A DNA stretch of 30,749 bases from CAYGHG01 sp964349515. GTDB taxonomy: Bacteria > Oederibacteriota > PGYV01 > CAYGHG01. Positions 1 to 7,722 of the stretch are shown in pieces. Below the pieces are notes generated by a model that worked only from the letters and a program-made list of their open reading frames with translations, was not told the DNA's origin and ran no database searches. Location of the stretch: positions 1 through 30,749 of the forward strand of contig CAYGHG010000020.1 of NCBI GenBank assembly GCA_964349515.1. Reading direction: 5' to 3'. The stretch's first letter is position 1; every line of letters starts with the position of its first letter. Position numbers and translations under genes: made by a program.

Positions 1-197
1 AGTTTTCAGTTTTCAGCTTTCAGCTTTCAGCTTTCAACTTTCAACTTTCAACTTTCAGCTTGTAGTTTTCAGCTTGCAGTTTTCAGCTTTCAACTTTCGG
101 CTTTCAGCTTTCAGTTTTCAGCTTTCAGTTTTCAACTTTCAGCTTTCAGCTTTCAGCTTTCAACTTTCAGTTTTCAGTTTTCAGTTTTCAGTTTTCA
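1..197. repeat. TTTCAG-type low-complexity tandem repeat
   Basis: About 30 imperfect copies of a 6-8 bp unit (TTTCAG, TTTCAAC, TTTTCAG, CTTTCAGC) run from the window edge almost to the glnK stop codon. The reading frames that cross it give Phe/Ser/Gln-rich peptides with no sign of selection, so I treat it as non-coding. A short relic of the same unit lies at 24020-24037, which shows the motif is dispersed. It probably continues to the left of the window. Origin and function are unknown. Confidence 0.85.
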
Positions 198-204
198 TCT
201 TCCC

Positions 205-546
205 TCATCCTATCGCTATGTTTCCCGTTTCTCCGGTTCTTATCCTTATGCACTCTTCCAGATCAACCACAAATATCTTCCCGTCTCCCACTTCGCCTGT
301 GTGCGCGCCTTTAGATATTGCATCAAGACACGGCTTCAGAAACGAGTCGTTTACCGCTATCTCGAGCTTTATCTTTCTGAGCAGGTTTCCCGTCTCTTTT
401 ACCCCCCTGTAAACCTCGGTTATGCCTTTTTGGCGGCCGTGGCCGAGCACTTCGCTTACGGTGATGAGGTTAATATCGCATTTATAGAGTTCTTCTTTTA
501 CGGCGTCAAGCCGGTGAGGCTGAATTATCGCTGTTACGAGCTTCAT
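205..546 (-). CDS. glnK: PII nitrogen signal transduction protein
   Basis: This 113-residue protein is full length for the GlnB/GlnK family, cytosolic trimers that sense 2-oxoglutarate, ATP/ADP and, through modification, glutamine. Visible family features are the T-loop start GHGRQKG (35-41), Y46-R47-G48, the B-loop TGEVGDGKIF (83-92, with Lys90) and the C-loop RIRTGE (101-106). The T-loop tip is unusual: the uridylylated Tyr51 of proteobacterial PII is Glu51 (sequence V49-K-E-T), so classical uridylylation there is not possible. The gene starts 18 bp after the amt stop, with ribosome binding site AAGGAG, so amt-glnK is an operon, the conserved arrangement in which GlnK docks on and blocks the ammonium channel. 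Control by ligand binding alone is my inference. Confidence 0.95.
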   Translation of the reverse strand: MKLVTAIIQPHRLDAVKEELYKCDINLITVSEVLGHGRQKGITEVYRGVKETGNLLRKIKLEIAVNDSFLKPCLDAISKGAHTGEVGDGKIFVVDLEECIRIRTGETGNIAIG

Positions 547-564
547 TTGTATTCTCCTTTTTTA

Positions 565-1860
565 TCAGTCAACGAGTGTGTATGCGCGCTCGTTGTGCTC
601 GGCCAGGTCAAGGCCGATGACTTCATTCTTATCGGGAGCCCTGACTCCTACGAGTAAATCTGTTACTTTGAGAATAATGAAAGTGGCAATAACTACGTAA
701 ACCGTTGAGGCGCCGGCCGCGATGAGCTGTGTTACAACCTGGCCGGGGTTGCCTGCAATAAGCCCCGAAGCACCGTTTATGTGCGGTACCGCAAGCACTC
801 CTGCCATTATTGTGCCGAAGAGCCCTCCGACACCGTGGACGCCAAATGCGTCAAGCGTGTCGTCAAATTTAAGTTTTGGTTTGATAAAGGCAACCACCAA
901 ATAACAAAGCCCTGCAGTTGAAACGCCTATTATCACAGCACCCGCGGGGGTGATAAATCCTGCTGCGGGTGTAACCGTGGCAAGGCCCGCCACTGCGCCT
1001 GTGATAGTCCCGAGCATAGTCGGCCTGCCGCTGAAAATTACGTCCAGTATTGCCCAGGTAATCGCAGCTGCTGCTGCCGCGGTATTTGTAGTCATAAAGG
1101 CGTTGCCTGCGACTCCGTTTGCCGCAAGCGCGCTGCCTGCGTTAAAGCCGAACCAGCCAAACCATAAAAGCGCGCCTCCCAATACCGTAAAGGGAAGGTT
1201 GTGAGGCGTCGGTGCAGAGCCGCCGTTTTTTCTTTTTCCGATGTAAAGGGCTGTTACCAGGGCAGCCATACCGGCGCTTATGTGCACCACTATGCCGCCT
1301 GCGAAATCCAGAGCCCCCATTTCGGCGAGCCAGCCGCCTTTGCCCCATACCCAGTGGCAGAGAGGGTCATAGACAAGTGTGGACCAAAGCAGAATAAAAA
1401 TTACGTAAGCGGAGAATTTCATTCTTTCGGCAAATGCCCCGGCTATAAGCGCAGGGGTGATAACTGCGAACATCATCTGGAAAGCCACAAAAACAATATG
1501 GGGGATTCCGGGGGCGTAGGGCGAGGGTTCCATTCCTATTCCGTTCAGGCCGGCCCAGGAAAGGCTGCCTATGAAGCCGTTGCCCTCCGAGAACGCGAGT
1601 GAATAGCCGAAGGCCACCCACTGTATGGAAATAATGGCAAGTGCCGCCATACACTGCATTAAAACGCCCAGTATATTTTTTTTACGGACAAGCCCGCCGT
1701 AAAAAAATGCAAGGCCGGGCGTCATAAGCATAACGAGAGCCGCAGCTGTAATAATCCAGGCGGTGTCGCCTGCGCTTATTGTTGACGCCGCCGCTTCTGA
1801 AGCGTGCAGCGCGGGAAGCAGAAAAAATGAAGCGGACAAAAATAAAAACTTTTTAATCAT
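565..1860 (-). CDS. amt: Ammonium transporter, Amt family
   Basis: The 431-residue protein has a cleavable signal peptide (MIKKFLFLSASFFLLPALHA, 1-20) followed by the 11-helix Amt channel fold. Recognisable family segments are MTPGLAFFYGGLVRKKN in helix 1, ADPxH-like CHWVWGKGGWL with the first pore histidine neighbourhood, ALDFAGGIVVHISAGMAALV containing the first twin-histidine, and DAFGVHGVGGLFGT containing the second. It imports ammonium across the cytoplasmic membrane. Start codon ATG is preceded by AGGAGG. glnK follows after 18 bp, giving the standard amt-glnK pair. I could not find a convincing sigma-54 or sigma-70 promoter in the 384 bp upstream. A leader hairpin or a promoter further up is possible. 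Confidence 0.97.
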   Translation of the reverse strand: MIKKFLFLSASFFLLPALHASEAAASTISAGDTAWIITAAALVMLMTPGLAFFYGGLVRKKNILGVLMQCMAALAIISIQWVAFGYSLAFSEGNGFIGSLSWAGLNGIGMEPSPYAPGIPHIVFVAFQMMFAVITPALIAGAFAERMKFSAYVIFILLWSTLVYDPLCHWVWGKGGWLAEMGALDFAGGIVVHISAGMAALVTALYIGKRKNGGSAPTPHNLPFTVLGGALLWFGWFGFNAGSALAANGVAGNAFMTTNTAAAAAAITWAILDVIFSGRPTMLGTITGAVAGLATVTPAAGFITPAGAVIIGVSTAGLCYLVVAFIKPKLKFDDTLDAFGVHGVGGLFGTIMAGVLAVPHINGASGLIAGNPGQVVTQLIAAGASTVYVVIATFIILKVTDLLVGVRAPDKNEVIGLDLAEHNERAYTLVD

Positions 1861-2145
1861 TACTGTTACCTCCTGTGTGTTGTCCCTTCTAAACTCCGCA
1901 CAGTTTATTACCGACTGTTAAATTTTGTGCTGACCGAAAAGCGTGTAATTTAAGTTTTTAGTTTTAGCGCGTTAAATTTGATTCCGCTCTCTGTGGAGCT
2001 GTTTGCGTATTGTCCGGCCGGGTAGAAGGCCGCAGTCAAGAAAAACACTTATGATTACACACAAATGCCTGCAGTGCTTAAAACGGTTTTTTATTTGTTT
2101 TTCACCTCCGTTGGTATATAATTTTAAAACACCGGATAAAATAGC

Positions 2146-2173
2146 GCCCCGCGGGCGTCGGCTCCCGCGGGGC
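2146..2173. other. Strong GC hairpin between glnN and amt
   Basis: A perfect 10-bp inverted repeat GCCCCGCGGG / CCCGCGGGGC (2146-2155 and 2164-2173) has an 8-nt loop. It lies 38 bp downstream of the glnN terminator in the direction of transcription. On the minus strand it is followed by GCTATTTTAT, so it could be a second terminator. It may equally be a palindromic intergenic element. The rest of 1861-2244 shows no gene. Confidence 0.5.
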
Positions 2174-2209
2174 AGTGTAGGCGTCGAAGTAGAAGGGTTT
2201 TATCCGTGA

Positions 2210-2240
2210 TAAAAGGGCGGCCATACCGGCCGCCCTTTTA
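2210..2240 (-). terminator. glnN rho-independent terminator
   Basis: A 12-bp perfect stem AAAAGGGCGGCC / GGCCGCCCTTTT (2211-2222 and 2228-2239) has a 5-nt loop and lies 5 bp past the glnN stop codon. The stem is flanked by A/T runs on both sides, so it would also terminate a plus-strand transcript. It separates glnN from amt-glnK, which are therefore probably independent transcripts. Confidence 0.88.
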
Positions 2241-2244
2241 TATT

Positions 2245-4350
2245 TTAAAGCTTAAAAAGCATGTCCGCGTATGTCGGCACGGGCCAGATATCCGCGGGAA
2301 CGATCGATTCAAGGCCGTCTATATCGTCCCTCAGCGAAGTGTATGCCGTGAAAACAGTGTCCCTGTATGCTTCGGCTTTTTTGGAGGCTTCAGAAACCAA
2401 AGAAGCGGCTTCAACGGCGCTTTCAAGTTTCTTAAGCTTTGACGAAGCTGACTCCAAAAGTGCTGTAATCTTTGAAAGAAGCTCTTCCTGTACAACTGCT
2501 TTTCCTCCCGCTGTCTTTACCGCATTGATTGATAGGGAAACAGACTCGGCGGCTTTAACACCGGCGGGTATGTACAGGGTTTTTGCCATTTTTACGGAGG
2601 TCAGCGCTTCAATATTGATTACTTTTGTATAGTGCTCAATGTATATCTCATACCTGGAGTGCAGCTCTTCTTTACTCAATACACCGTATTTTGAAAAGAG
2701 GGTAACGGCTTTTTCGGTGGTGAAAGCTTTGTGGGCGTCAACTGTGTTTTTGGTGTTTGGCAGCCCGCGTTTCTCGGCTTCTTTTACCCATTCTTCAGAG
2801 TAGTTGTTACCGTTAAAAATAATTCTTTTGTGGTTCTTTACGGTCTCTTTGACTATCGCGGCAGCCTCGGCGTTTACATCCTTTGCGGACTCAAGGCGTG
2901 ACGCAAACTCGTCAAGAGTTTCGGCAACGATTGTATTCAGTATGATATTGGGGCCTGCGCACGACATGGAAGAACCCACCATCCTGAATTCAAATTTATT
3001 TCCGGTAAAGGCAAAAGGCGACGTCCTGTTTCTGTCGGAGTTGTCCTTTGGGAACTTGGGTAAAAGGTCAACGCCTATGTTGATAAATGAATTACCGCGG
3101 GCTTCGAATTTTTCGCCTTTTTCAATCTTTGTAAGGACGTCAGTCAGCAGCTCCCCCAAAAATACCGAGATAATCGCGGGAGGCGCTTCGTTGGCGCCGA
3201 GCCTGTGGTCGTTTCCGGGAGTGGCGGCAGAGCCTCTGAGCAGGTCTGAGTGTTTGTCAACCGCTTTTATAAGCGCCGAGAGCACTATCAGAAACTGAGC
3301 ATTATCGTGAGGCGTATCGCCCGGCTCCAGCAGGTTCATTCCGTCGTTTGTGGAAAGAGACCAGTTATTGTGTTTGCCCGAGCCGTTTACGCCCCTGTAA
3401 GGCTTCTCGTGAAGCAGGCATACAAGGCCGTGCCTTAACGCCACTTTCTGCATGGTATCCATTACAAGCTGGTTATGGTCAACCGCCACGTTTAAAGTGG
3501 TGAATATCGGAGCGTTTTCAAACTGCGCGGGGGCTACTTCGTTGTGGCGGGTTTTGGAAAGAACCCCGATTTTCCAAAGCTCCTGGTCAAGGTCTGTCAT
3601 AAAGGCAATTACCCTGTCCTTGATAGAGCCGAAATACTGGTCCTCAAGCTCCTGGCCCTTAGGCGACGGCGCTCCAAAAAGCGTGCGGCCGGTCAGCATA
3701 AGGTCAAGCCTTTTTAAGAAAAAGTTCTTGTCTATCAGGAAGTATTCCTGCTCAGGGCCGAGGGTGGCAATTACCCTCGTCGTTGTTTTGTTACCGAGTG
3801 CTTTTAAAAGCCTCAAGGCATGTTTTGAAACAGCTTCCATTGACCTTAACACAGGCACTTTTTTATCAAGAGCCACGCCCGTATATGAATAAAAGGCAGT
3901 GGGGATGTATAGGGTAAAATCTCCGTCAGCATCCTCTCTTACAAAAGCGGGCGAAGTGGGGTCCCAGGCAGTGTAGCCGCGGGCTTCAAAAGTCGCCCTC
4001 AAGCCGCCGGAAGGGAATGATGAGGCGTCAGGCTCGCCCTGCACAAGCTGTTTGCCGGAAAATTCCATAAGCACTCCGCCGTCGGGGGTAGGCGAGATAA
4101 AAGAGTCGTGCTTTTCGGCTGTTGTGCCTGTAAGCGGCTGAAACCAGTGGGTGTAATGCGTGGCGCCTTTTTCAATAGCCCAGTCCCTCATCGCGCTTGC
4201 AACAACATCTGCAATTTCTTTTGACAGCGGGTCTCCTGCGTCGATGGTCTGCTTTAGCTCCTTGAATACGGGTTTCGGCAGTCTTTCTTTCATAACTTTC
4301 TCGTTGAAAACATTTGAACCGAAAATTTCTGCAACATTTAGTTTGGCCAT
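2245..4350 (-). CDS. glnN: Type III glutamine synthetase
   Basis: The 701-residue length and sequence match the GSIII family, first known from Bacteroides and cyanobacteria, rather than the ~450-residue GlnA. It makes glutamine from glutamate, ammonia and ATP in the cytosol, probably as a dodecamer. The N-terminal GSIII region includes THWFQPLTG (67-75) and DSFISP (82-87). Catalytic-domain motifs are GPEQEYF (198-204, metal and glutamate binding), RHNEVAPAQFE (268-278), NGSGKHNNWS (322-331), a DHRLGANEAPPAI segment, and FEFRMVGSS near residue 470. The C-terminal helical part is present and the gene is intact. The start ATG has GAGGAG upstream. A sigma-54 type promoter and a leader hairpin lie upstream, and the divergent neighbour is a sigma-54 activator, so nitrogen-responsive activation is likely. 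Confidence 0.97.
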   Translation of the reverse strand: MAKLNVAEIFGSNVFNEKVMKERLPKPVFKELKQTIDAGDPLSKEIADVVASAMRDWAIEKGATHYTHWFQPLTGTTAEKHDSFISPTPDGGVLMEFSGKQLVQGEPDASSFPSGGLRATFEARGYTAWDPTSPAFVREDADGDFTLYIPTAFYSYTGVALDKKVPVLRSMEAVSKHALRLLKALGNKTTTRVIATLGPEQEYFLIDKNFFLKRLDLMLTGRTLFGAPSPKGQELEDQYFGSIKDRVIAFMTDLDQELWKIGVLSKTRHNEVAPAQFENAPIFTTLNVAVDHNQLVMDTMQKVALRHGLVCLLHEKPYRGVNGSGKHNNWSLSTNDGMNLLEPGDTPHDNAQFLIVLSALIKAVDKHSDLLRGSAATPGNDHRLGANEAPPAIISVFLGELLTDVLTKIEKGEKFEARGNSFINIGVDLLPKFPKDNSDRNRTSPFAFTGNKFEFRMVGSSMSCAGPNIILNTIVAETLDEFASRLESAKDVNAEAAAIVKETVKNHKRIIFNGNNYSEEWVKEAEKRGLPNTKNTVDAHKAFTTEKAVTLFSKYGVLSKEELHSRYEIYIEHYTKVINIEALTSVKMAKTLYIPAGVKAAESVSLSINAVKTAGGKAVVQEELLSKITALLESASSKLKKLESAVEAASLVSEASKKAEAYRDTVFTAYTSLRDDIDGLESIVPADIWPVPTYADMLFKL

Positions 4351-4374
4351 AGTTTTCTCCTCTCAATAATTTTT

Positions 4375-4414
4375 GTCGGTGGATTGGAGGCCCTTCTACC
4401 ATACAATGTCCGAC
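4375..4414 (-). promoter_or_regulatory. Inverted repeat in the predicted glnN 5' leader
   Basis: On the transcript strand GTCGG (4414-4410) can pair with CCGAC (4379-4375), and inside it ATTG (4407-4404) can pair with CAAT (4386-4383), giving an interrupted stem with a loop of about 17 nt. If transcription starts near 4420 this hairpin begins about 6 nt from the 5' end of a ~70-nt leader. It might protect the mRNA or bind a regulator. I recognise no known riboswitch class. Confidence 0.4.
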
Positions 4415-4430
4415 GTGTTGTATATGTATA

Positions 4431-4446
4431 AGCAACTACTGTGCCG
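4431..4446 (-). promoter_or_regulatory. Sigma-54 (-24/-12) promoter of glnN
   Basis: The minus strand reads CGGCAC-AGTAG-TTGCT. This matches the sigma-54 consensus TGGCAC-N5-TTGCW at 10 of the 11 defined positions and has the strict GG-N10-GC spacing. It points at glnN and places the start site near 4420, giving a leader of about 70 nt. The divergent gene encodes a sigma-54 activator with a GAFTGA loop, so site and activator are physically paired. Confidence 0.8.
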
Positions 4447-4487
4447 TGCCATAAAATCATTTGAAACAGCCTATTTTTTGAAAAAAT

Positions 4488-4511
4488 GCAATTAAAAATG
4501 GTTAAAATTGC
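4488..4511. promoter_or_regulatory. Possible enhancer site: GCAATT-N12-AATTGC dyad
   Basis: Perfect 6-bp arms (4488-4493 and 4506-4511) are separated by 12 bp. The centre lies about 80 bp upstream of the predicted glnN start and about 84 bp upstream of the predicted start of the divergent activator gene. This is a usual position for an NtrC/NifA-type enhancer and would allow autoregulation too. The site is A/T-rich and short, so chance is not excluded. Confidence 0.4.
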
Positions 4512-4548
4512 TACAGTTTATATACTATAGCGGTTAATTATTAATCAG

Positions 4549-4577
4549 TTGATATATCCATCAGTTTTTTGTATAAT
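4549..4577 (+). promoter_or_regulatory. Sigma-70 type promoter of the sigma-54 activator gene
   Basis: TTGATA (4549-4554) and TATAAT (4572-4577) are separated by exactly 17 bp. The -10 is perfect and the -35 has 5 of 6 matches. The predicted start near 4584 gives a leader of about 30 nt to the ATG at 4613. So the activator is probably made by the housekeeping polymerase while its presumed target glnN uses sigma-54. Confidence 0.75.
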
Positions 4578-4612
4578 AGCAGTGGTTAAAAATACTGCAC
4601 TGTGGAGACCAT

Positions 4613-6679
4613 ATGAAAAAGGATAATTTGTTTGACGCAAAAATCAATAAACTTAAGCTGATTAATTACATTGCAGTGGAAATGAACCGCAGGCACACGG
4701 TCAAGGACCTGTTTGAACTTATACTTGAGAGATGCCTTGATTTGACAGGTGCAAAAACCGGAAGTGTCATGCTTATTAATAAAAAGAAAGGCGTTCTGGA
4801 CATAATCGCTTCCAAAGGCATTAAAGAAGAGGTGGTTAACAGAACCAAGCTCAGGCTCGGAGAAGGCATTACCGGCTGGGTTGCCCAGACAGGCGATCCA
4901 AAACTTGTAAACAACACCAAGCAGGAACCGCTTTACATCAAGGTAAAGGAAGACCTGTTGTCAGAGCTTGCGGTGCCTATAAAAACGCATAACAATATAA
5001 TCGGCGTGGTAAGCGTTGACTCAAACAAAATAGACTCATTCAATCAGGACGACCTGGAGATGCTGACTATGGTCTCCGAGCTGGGGGCGCAGATATTAAG
5101 CCGCCAGGACATGACGGATAAACTGGAATCAAAAATCCGGTCACAGGAGGTCCTGATTGATTCAATAGAGATCATAGAGCGCGAGACAGAGCCCAAGGCT
5201 ATTTTTGATTCGGTCATAAGCCTCCTGGCGGCAAAGATGGGCATAATAAGGGGGATGCTTGTGTTATTTGACAGCGATAAGTCTGATTCGCTGAAAATAA
5301 TCGCAGGCTACAGGCTCAGCTCTGATTCCATGCAGAAGGGTATATATAAAATCGGTGAAGGCATAGTGGGGACCTCGGTGCTCACCGGGCAGACTATTTC
5401 CGTGGAAGACATAGCGAATGACCCGACGTTTCTCAATAAAATGCAGATAAAACGGGCGGGCATGGGGCAGGTCTCTTTTATTGCCTCGCCGATTAAGGCG
5501 GGAAAACGTGTGCTCGGCGTGCTGGCGGTTGAAAAACAATATGAGGCGGGGGAGAGTTTTCCCGACACCGTAAATACACTGACGCTTCTGACATCGCTGC
5601 TCTCTTACAGGATAACGAGCTACCAAAGGCAGCGCGAAGAGACGCAGAAACTTCTCGAAGAGAATATTGAACTCAGGAAAGAACTGGACACAAGTTTCTC
5701 TTTTAAGAACATAATAGGCAGAGATGATAAAATCAGAAAGATAATAGAGCAGGTAAAAACAGTTTCTGACACACAGGCGCCGGTGCTCATAACAGGCGAA
5801 ACAGGGACGGGCAAGGAGCTGATAGCAAAGATACTCCATTTCCTGAGCAGCAGGCGCAGCGGAAAGTTTGTATCCGTTAACTGCGCGGCCATACCTGAAA
5901 ACCTGCTTGAGTCCGAGCTTTTTGGTTTTGAAAAGGGCGCTTTCACCGGCGCGTCCTCCAATAAAAAAGGGAAATTTGAGCTCGCTGACGGAGGCACGCT
6001 TTTTCTTGACGAAATAGGGGAGATGCCCGTGCATTTGCAGTCGAAAATTCTGAGGGCGATTCAGGAAAAAGAAATTGAGCCTTTAGGCAGCGAGAAGACC
6101 GTAAAGGTGGATATCAGGATTATTACCGCGACAAACAGGGACCTGAAGAAAATGGTTGAGTCAAATCATTTCAGGGCAGACCTGTATTTCAGGCTGAACG
6201 TGATCAATATAGAACTGCCGCCTCTGCGCGAACGGCGCGGTGACATATTTTTGCTCTCTGACTATTTTGTAAAAAAATACAACGAGGTTTACGGCAAGCA
6301 GGTAACCGGAGTTTCGCAGGAAGTTAAAACGGTTTTTGAAAGCTATGGCTGGCCCGGCAACATCAGGGAGCTCGAAAATGTCATTGAAAGGGCTGTAATC
6401 ATGGGTAATTCTCCGATAATAGACATATCCCTTCTCCCCGACAGCCTGAACCCTGAAAAAAGCGGTGATGCGGGCTTCTCCATAAGAGATTACATAAAAA
6501 CAGAGTGCGCAGCCGCAGGCGAAGATAATGTTTATATGAAAGTTATAGGCGCGCTTGAAAAAGAACTTATTGAAGAAGTGATGATAAAAACGGGGAATAA
6601 CAAATCAAAATCGGCTAAAATTCTCGGTATAAACAGGAACACACTAAAGTCAAAACTGCGTGAGTATAAAATACTATAA
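4613..6679 (+). CDS. GAF-GAF-AAA+-Fis sigma-54-dependent activator (NifA-like)
   Basis: The 688-residue cytosolic regulator has two GAF sensor domains (about 18-160 and 185-335), a short coiled linker, an AAA+ sigma-54 activation domain from about 365 and a Fis-type helix-turn-helix at the C-terminus (GNNKSKSAKILGINRNTLKS). Walker A is GETGTGKE (395-402), the sigma-54 contact loop GAFTGA is at 442-447, and Walker B is GGTLFLDEIGE. All are intact, so it should be an active ATPase. No receiver domain is present, so control is by ligands of the GAF domains or by PII, as for NifA. It reads away from glnN, whose promoter is a good sigma-54 site, so I infer that glnN is a target. Start ATG has GGAG 8 bp upstream. 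Being called NifA-like does not imply nitrogen fixation: no nif gene is in the window. Confidence 0.93.
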   Translation: MKKDNLFDAKINKLKLINYIAVEMNRRHTVKDLFELILERCLDLTGAKTGSVMLINKKKGVLDIIASKGIKEEVVNRTKLRLGEGITGWVAQTGDPKLVNNTKQEPLYIKVKEDLLSELAVPIKTHNNIIGVVSVDSNKIDSFNQDDLEMLTMVSELGAQILSRQDMTDKLESKIRSQEVLIDSIEIIERETEPKAIFDSVISLLAAKMGIIRGMLVLFDSDKSDSLKIIAGYRLSSDSMQKGIYKIGEGIVGTSVLTGQTISVEDIANDPTFLNKMQIKRAGMGQVSFIASPIKAGKRVLGVLAVEKQYEAGESFPDTVNTLTLLTSLLSYRITSYQRQREETQKLLEENIELRKELDTSFSFKNIIGRDDKIRKIIEQVKTVSDTQAPVLITGETGTGKELIAKILHFLSSRRSGKFVSVNCAAIPENLLESELFGFEKGAFTGASSNKKGKFELADGGTLFLDEIGEMPVHLQSKILRAIQEKEIEPLGSEKTVKVDIRIITATNRDLKKMVESNHFRADLYFRLNVINIELPPLRERRGDIFLLSDYFVKKYNEVYGKQVTGVSQEVKTVFESYGWPGNIRELENVIERAVIMGNSPIIDISLLPDSLNPEKSGDAGFSIRDYIKTECAAAGEDNVYMKVIGALEKELIEEVMIKTGNNKSKSAKILGINRNTLKSKLREYKIL

Positions 6680-6731
6680 AAGACTGTGCATTTTTTTAGC
6701 CATATCTGCCGAAAAAACTACAAATCTCAAC

Positions 6732-6760
6732 TTGCAAAAGTTCAGATATTTTGATATATT
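6732..6760 (+). promoter_or_regulatory. Sigma-70 type promoter of the small-protein operon
   Basis: TTGCAA (6732-6737) and TATATT (6755-6760) have a 17-bp spacer and sit about 30 bp before the ATG at 6791. This would drive the 6791-8691 gene group separately from the activator gene. Confidence 0.55.
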
Positions 6761-6790
6761 TAAGTGTAATTAAAAAAACGGGAGAGTGCC

Positions 6791-7090
6791 ATGCTTGATA
6801 CCCACGGATTTTACCAGACATTAAAAACGTGGAATGACCTCTATAATAATATTACTGCACCCAAAATCCGTGATGAAGAAGACCATTGGCTGTATGATAA
6901 GTGGAAAATGGGCCTTTTAAAAGTCATATCTTCACTTTATCTGATAGACGAGCTGAAAAACTCACCTGTTGAAAAACACATGGTTAAAGCTATTGAAATT
7001 AGCAGGAGCAACGACATTGCTAAAGCCCCTGAAATTCACGTATATGTGGCGGAAGTTGCGGGCTATCTTAAGTCAAAAGTGAATAAATGA
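6791..7090 (+). CDS. Small hypothetical protein, paralogue A
   Basis: This 99-residue soluble protein is probably all helical and has no signal peptide, membrane segment or motif I recognise. It is clearly related to the protein at 7418-7708. Both share DT..F...L.TW...Y at the start, a central (E)D.L..KW....LKV block, then V.(K/Q)AI.I and a C-terminal V..YLK. Start ATG follows GGGAGAG. Its TGA stop overlaps the ATG of the next gene (ATGA at 7087-7090), so the genes are translationally coupled. Function unknown. The internal paralogy suggests a duplication and possibly a complex with the intervening gene product. Confidence 0.75.
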   Translation: MLDTHGFYQTLKTWNDLYNNITAPKIRDEEDHWLYDKWKMGLLKVISSLYLIDELKNSPVEKHMVKAIEISRSNDIAKAPEIHVYVAEVAGYLKSKVNK

Positions 7091-7401
7091 AGGAGAAAGA
7101 TACCGGCATAATAAATACTTCCGAGCCTTCCATTTCAATATTTAACTGCAGGGAAATAATGATGACCTGGGTTGATATAGCGGACTGCTGCGCCGCGGCA
7201 GGCCGCAAAGAATCGCGGTTAAAAAATATAAACGGCTTGTTTAAAGTCCTGAAATCTATGATAATATGTTCTGCGATTGCCGGAACAGAGGCTGAAAAAA
7301 AGATTAATCTGGCTAAAGAGCTTGCCTCCGCGGGTAAGGCGGAGGATTTTGAAAAAATAAAGGCGCTCATAAAAGAAGCGCTTGATTACACCAGCCAGTA
7401 A
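7087..7401 (+). CDS. Small hypothetical protein between two paralogues
   Basis: The 104-residue soluble protein has a helical second half (KINLAKELASAGKAEDFEK...). Its start overlaps the previous stop codon in an ATGA junction, which strongly supports that it is translated. No signal peptide or recognisable domain. A vicinal Cys pair (DCCAA) lies at residues 33-34. The first 24 residues are low in conservation-like features and an internal ATG at 7159 is a possible alternative start. It sits between two paralogous small genes, so a role in the same complex is likely but unproven. Confidence 0.65.
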   Translation: MKEKDTGIINTSEPSISIFNCREIMMTWVDIADCCAAAGRKESRLKNINGLFKVLKSMIICSAIAGTEAEKKINLAKELASAGKAEDFEKIKALIKEALDYTSQ

Positions 7402-7417
7402 ATATCCGGAGGAGAGT

Positions 7418-7708
7418 TTGGATACACAGGACTTTCTTGACGCACTCACCACTTGGACAGAATCTTACAGGGACGCAAGGGACCCGGAAATGGAATGGCC
7501 GGCTTCCGAAGACCCGCTCACTGCAAAGTGGGAAGAAAATATGCTGAAGGTCGTGGCAGTGATAAGCCCCGCGGACAGCCTGATAGGGACTCCTGCGCTT
7601 GAAAGAGTAAAGCAGGCGATAGGGATAGCCAAACTCAAAGACCGCTCAAAACTAAAAAAAATTTACGATATCTTAAATGAAGTGGAAAACTATCTCAAAG
7701 CATTCTGA
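7418..7708 (+). CDS. Small hypothetical protein, paralogue B
   Basis: I choose the TTG at 7418 as start. It follows GGAGGA, and it gives MDTQDFLDALTTW, aligned with MLDTHGFYQTLKTW of the paralogue at 6791. The result is 96 residues. An in-frame TTG at 7382 would overlap the previous gene and add 12 residues that the paralogue lacks. Roughly a third of positions are the same as in paralogue A, including the ED.L..KW block and terminal YLK. Soluble, probably helical, function unknown. Confidence 0.7.
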   Translation: MDTQDFLDALTTWTESYRDARDPEMEWPASEDPLTAKWEENMLKVVAVISPADSLIGTPALERVKQAIGIAKLKDRSKLKKIYDILNEVENYLKAF

Positions 7709-7722
7709 ATAAGAGGCCTATT

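Noticed and set aside
1861..2244. Sigma-54 promoter for amt
   Set aside because: The best candidate (CGGTAATAAACTGTGCG, near 1897-1913) has 11 rather than 10 bp between GG and GC and poor flanks.
5264..6034. 256-residue minus-strand frame inside the sigma-54 activator gene
   Set aside because: It is antisense to the conserved GAF and AAA+ coding sequence and has no family features.
4613..6679. Calling the activator a true NifA (nitrogen fixation regulator)
   Set aside because: Domain order fits, but no nif genes are in the window and the neighbour is glnN, so only NifA-like is justified.
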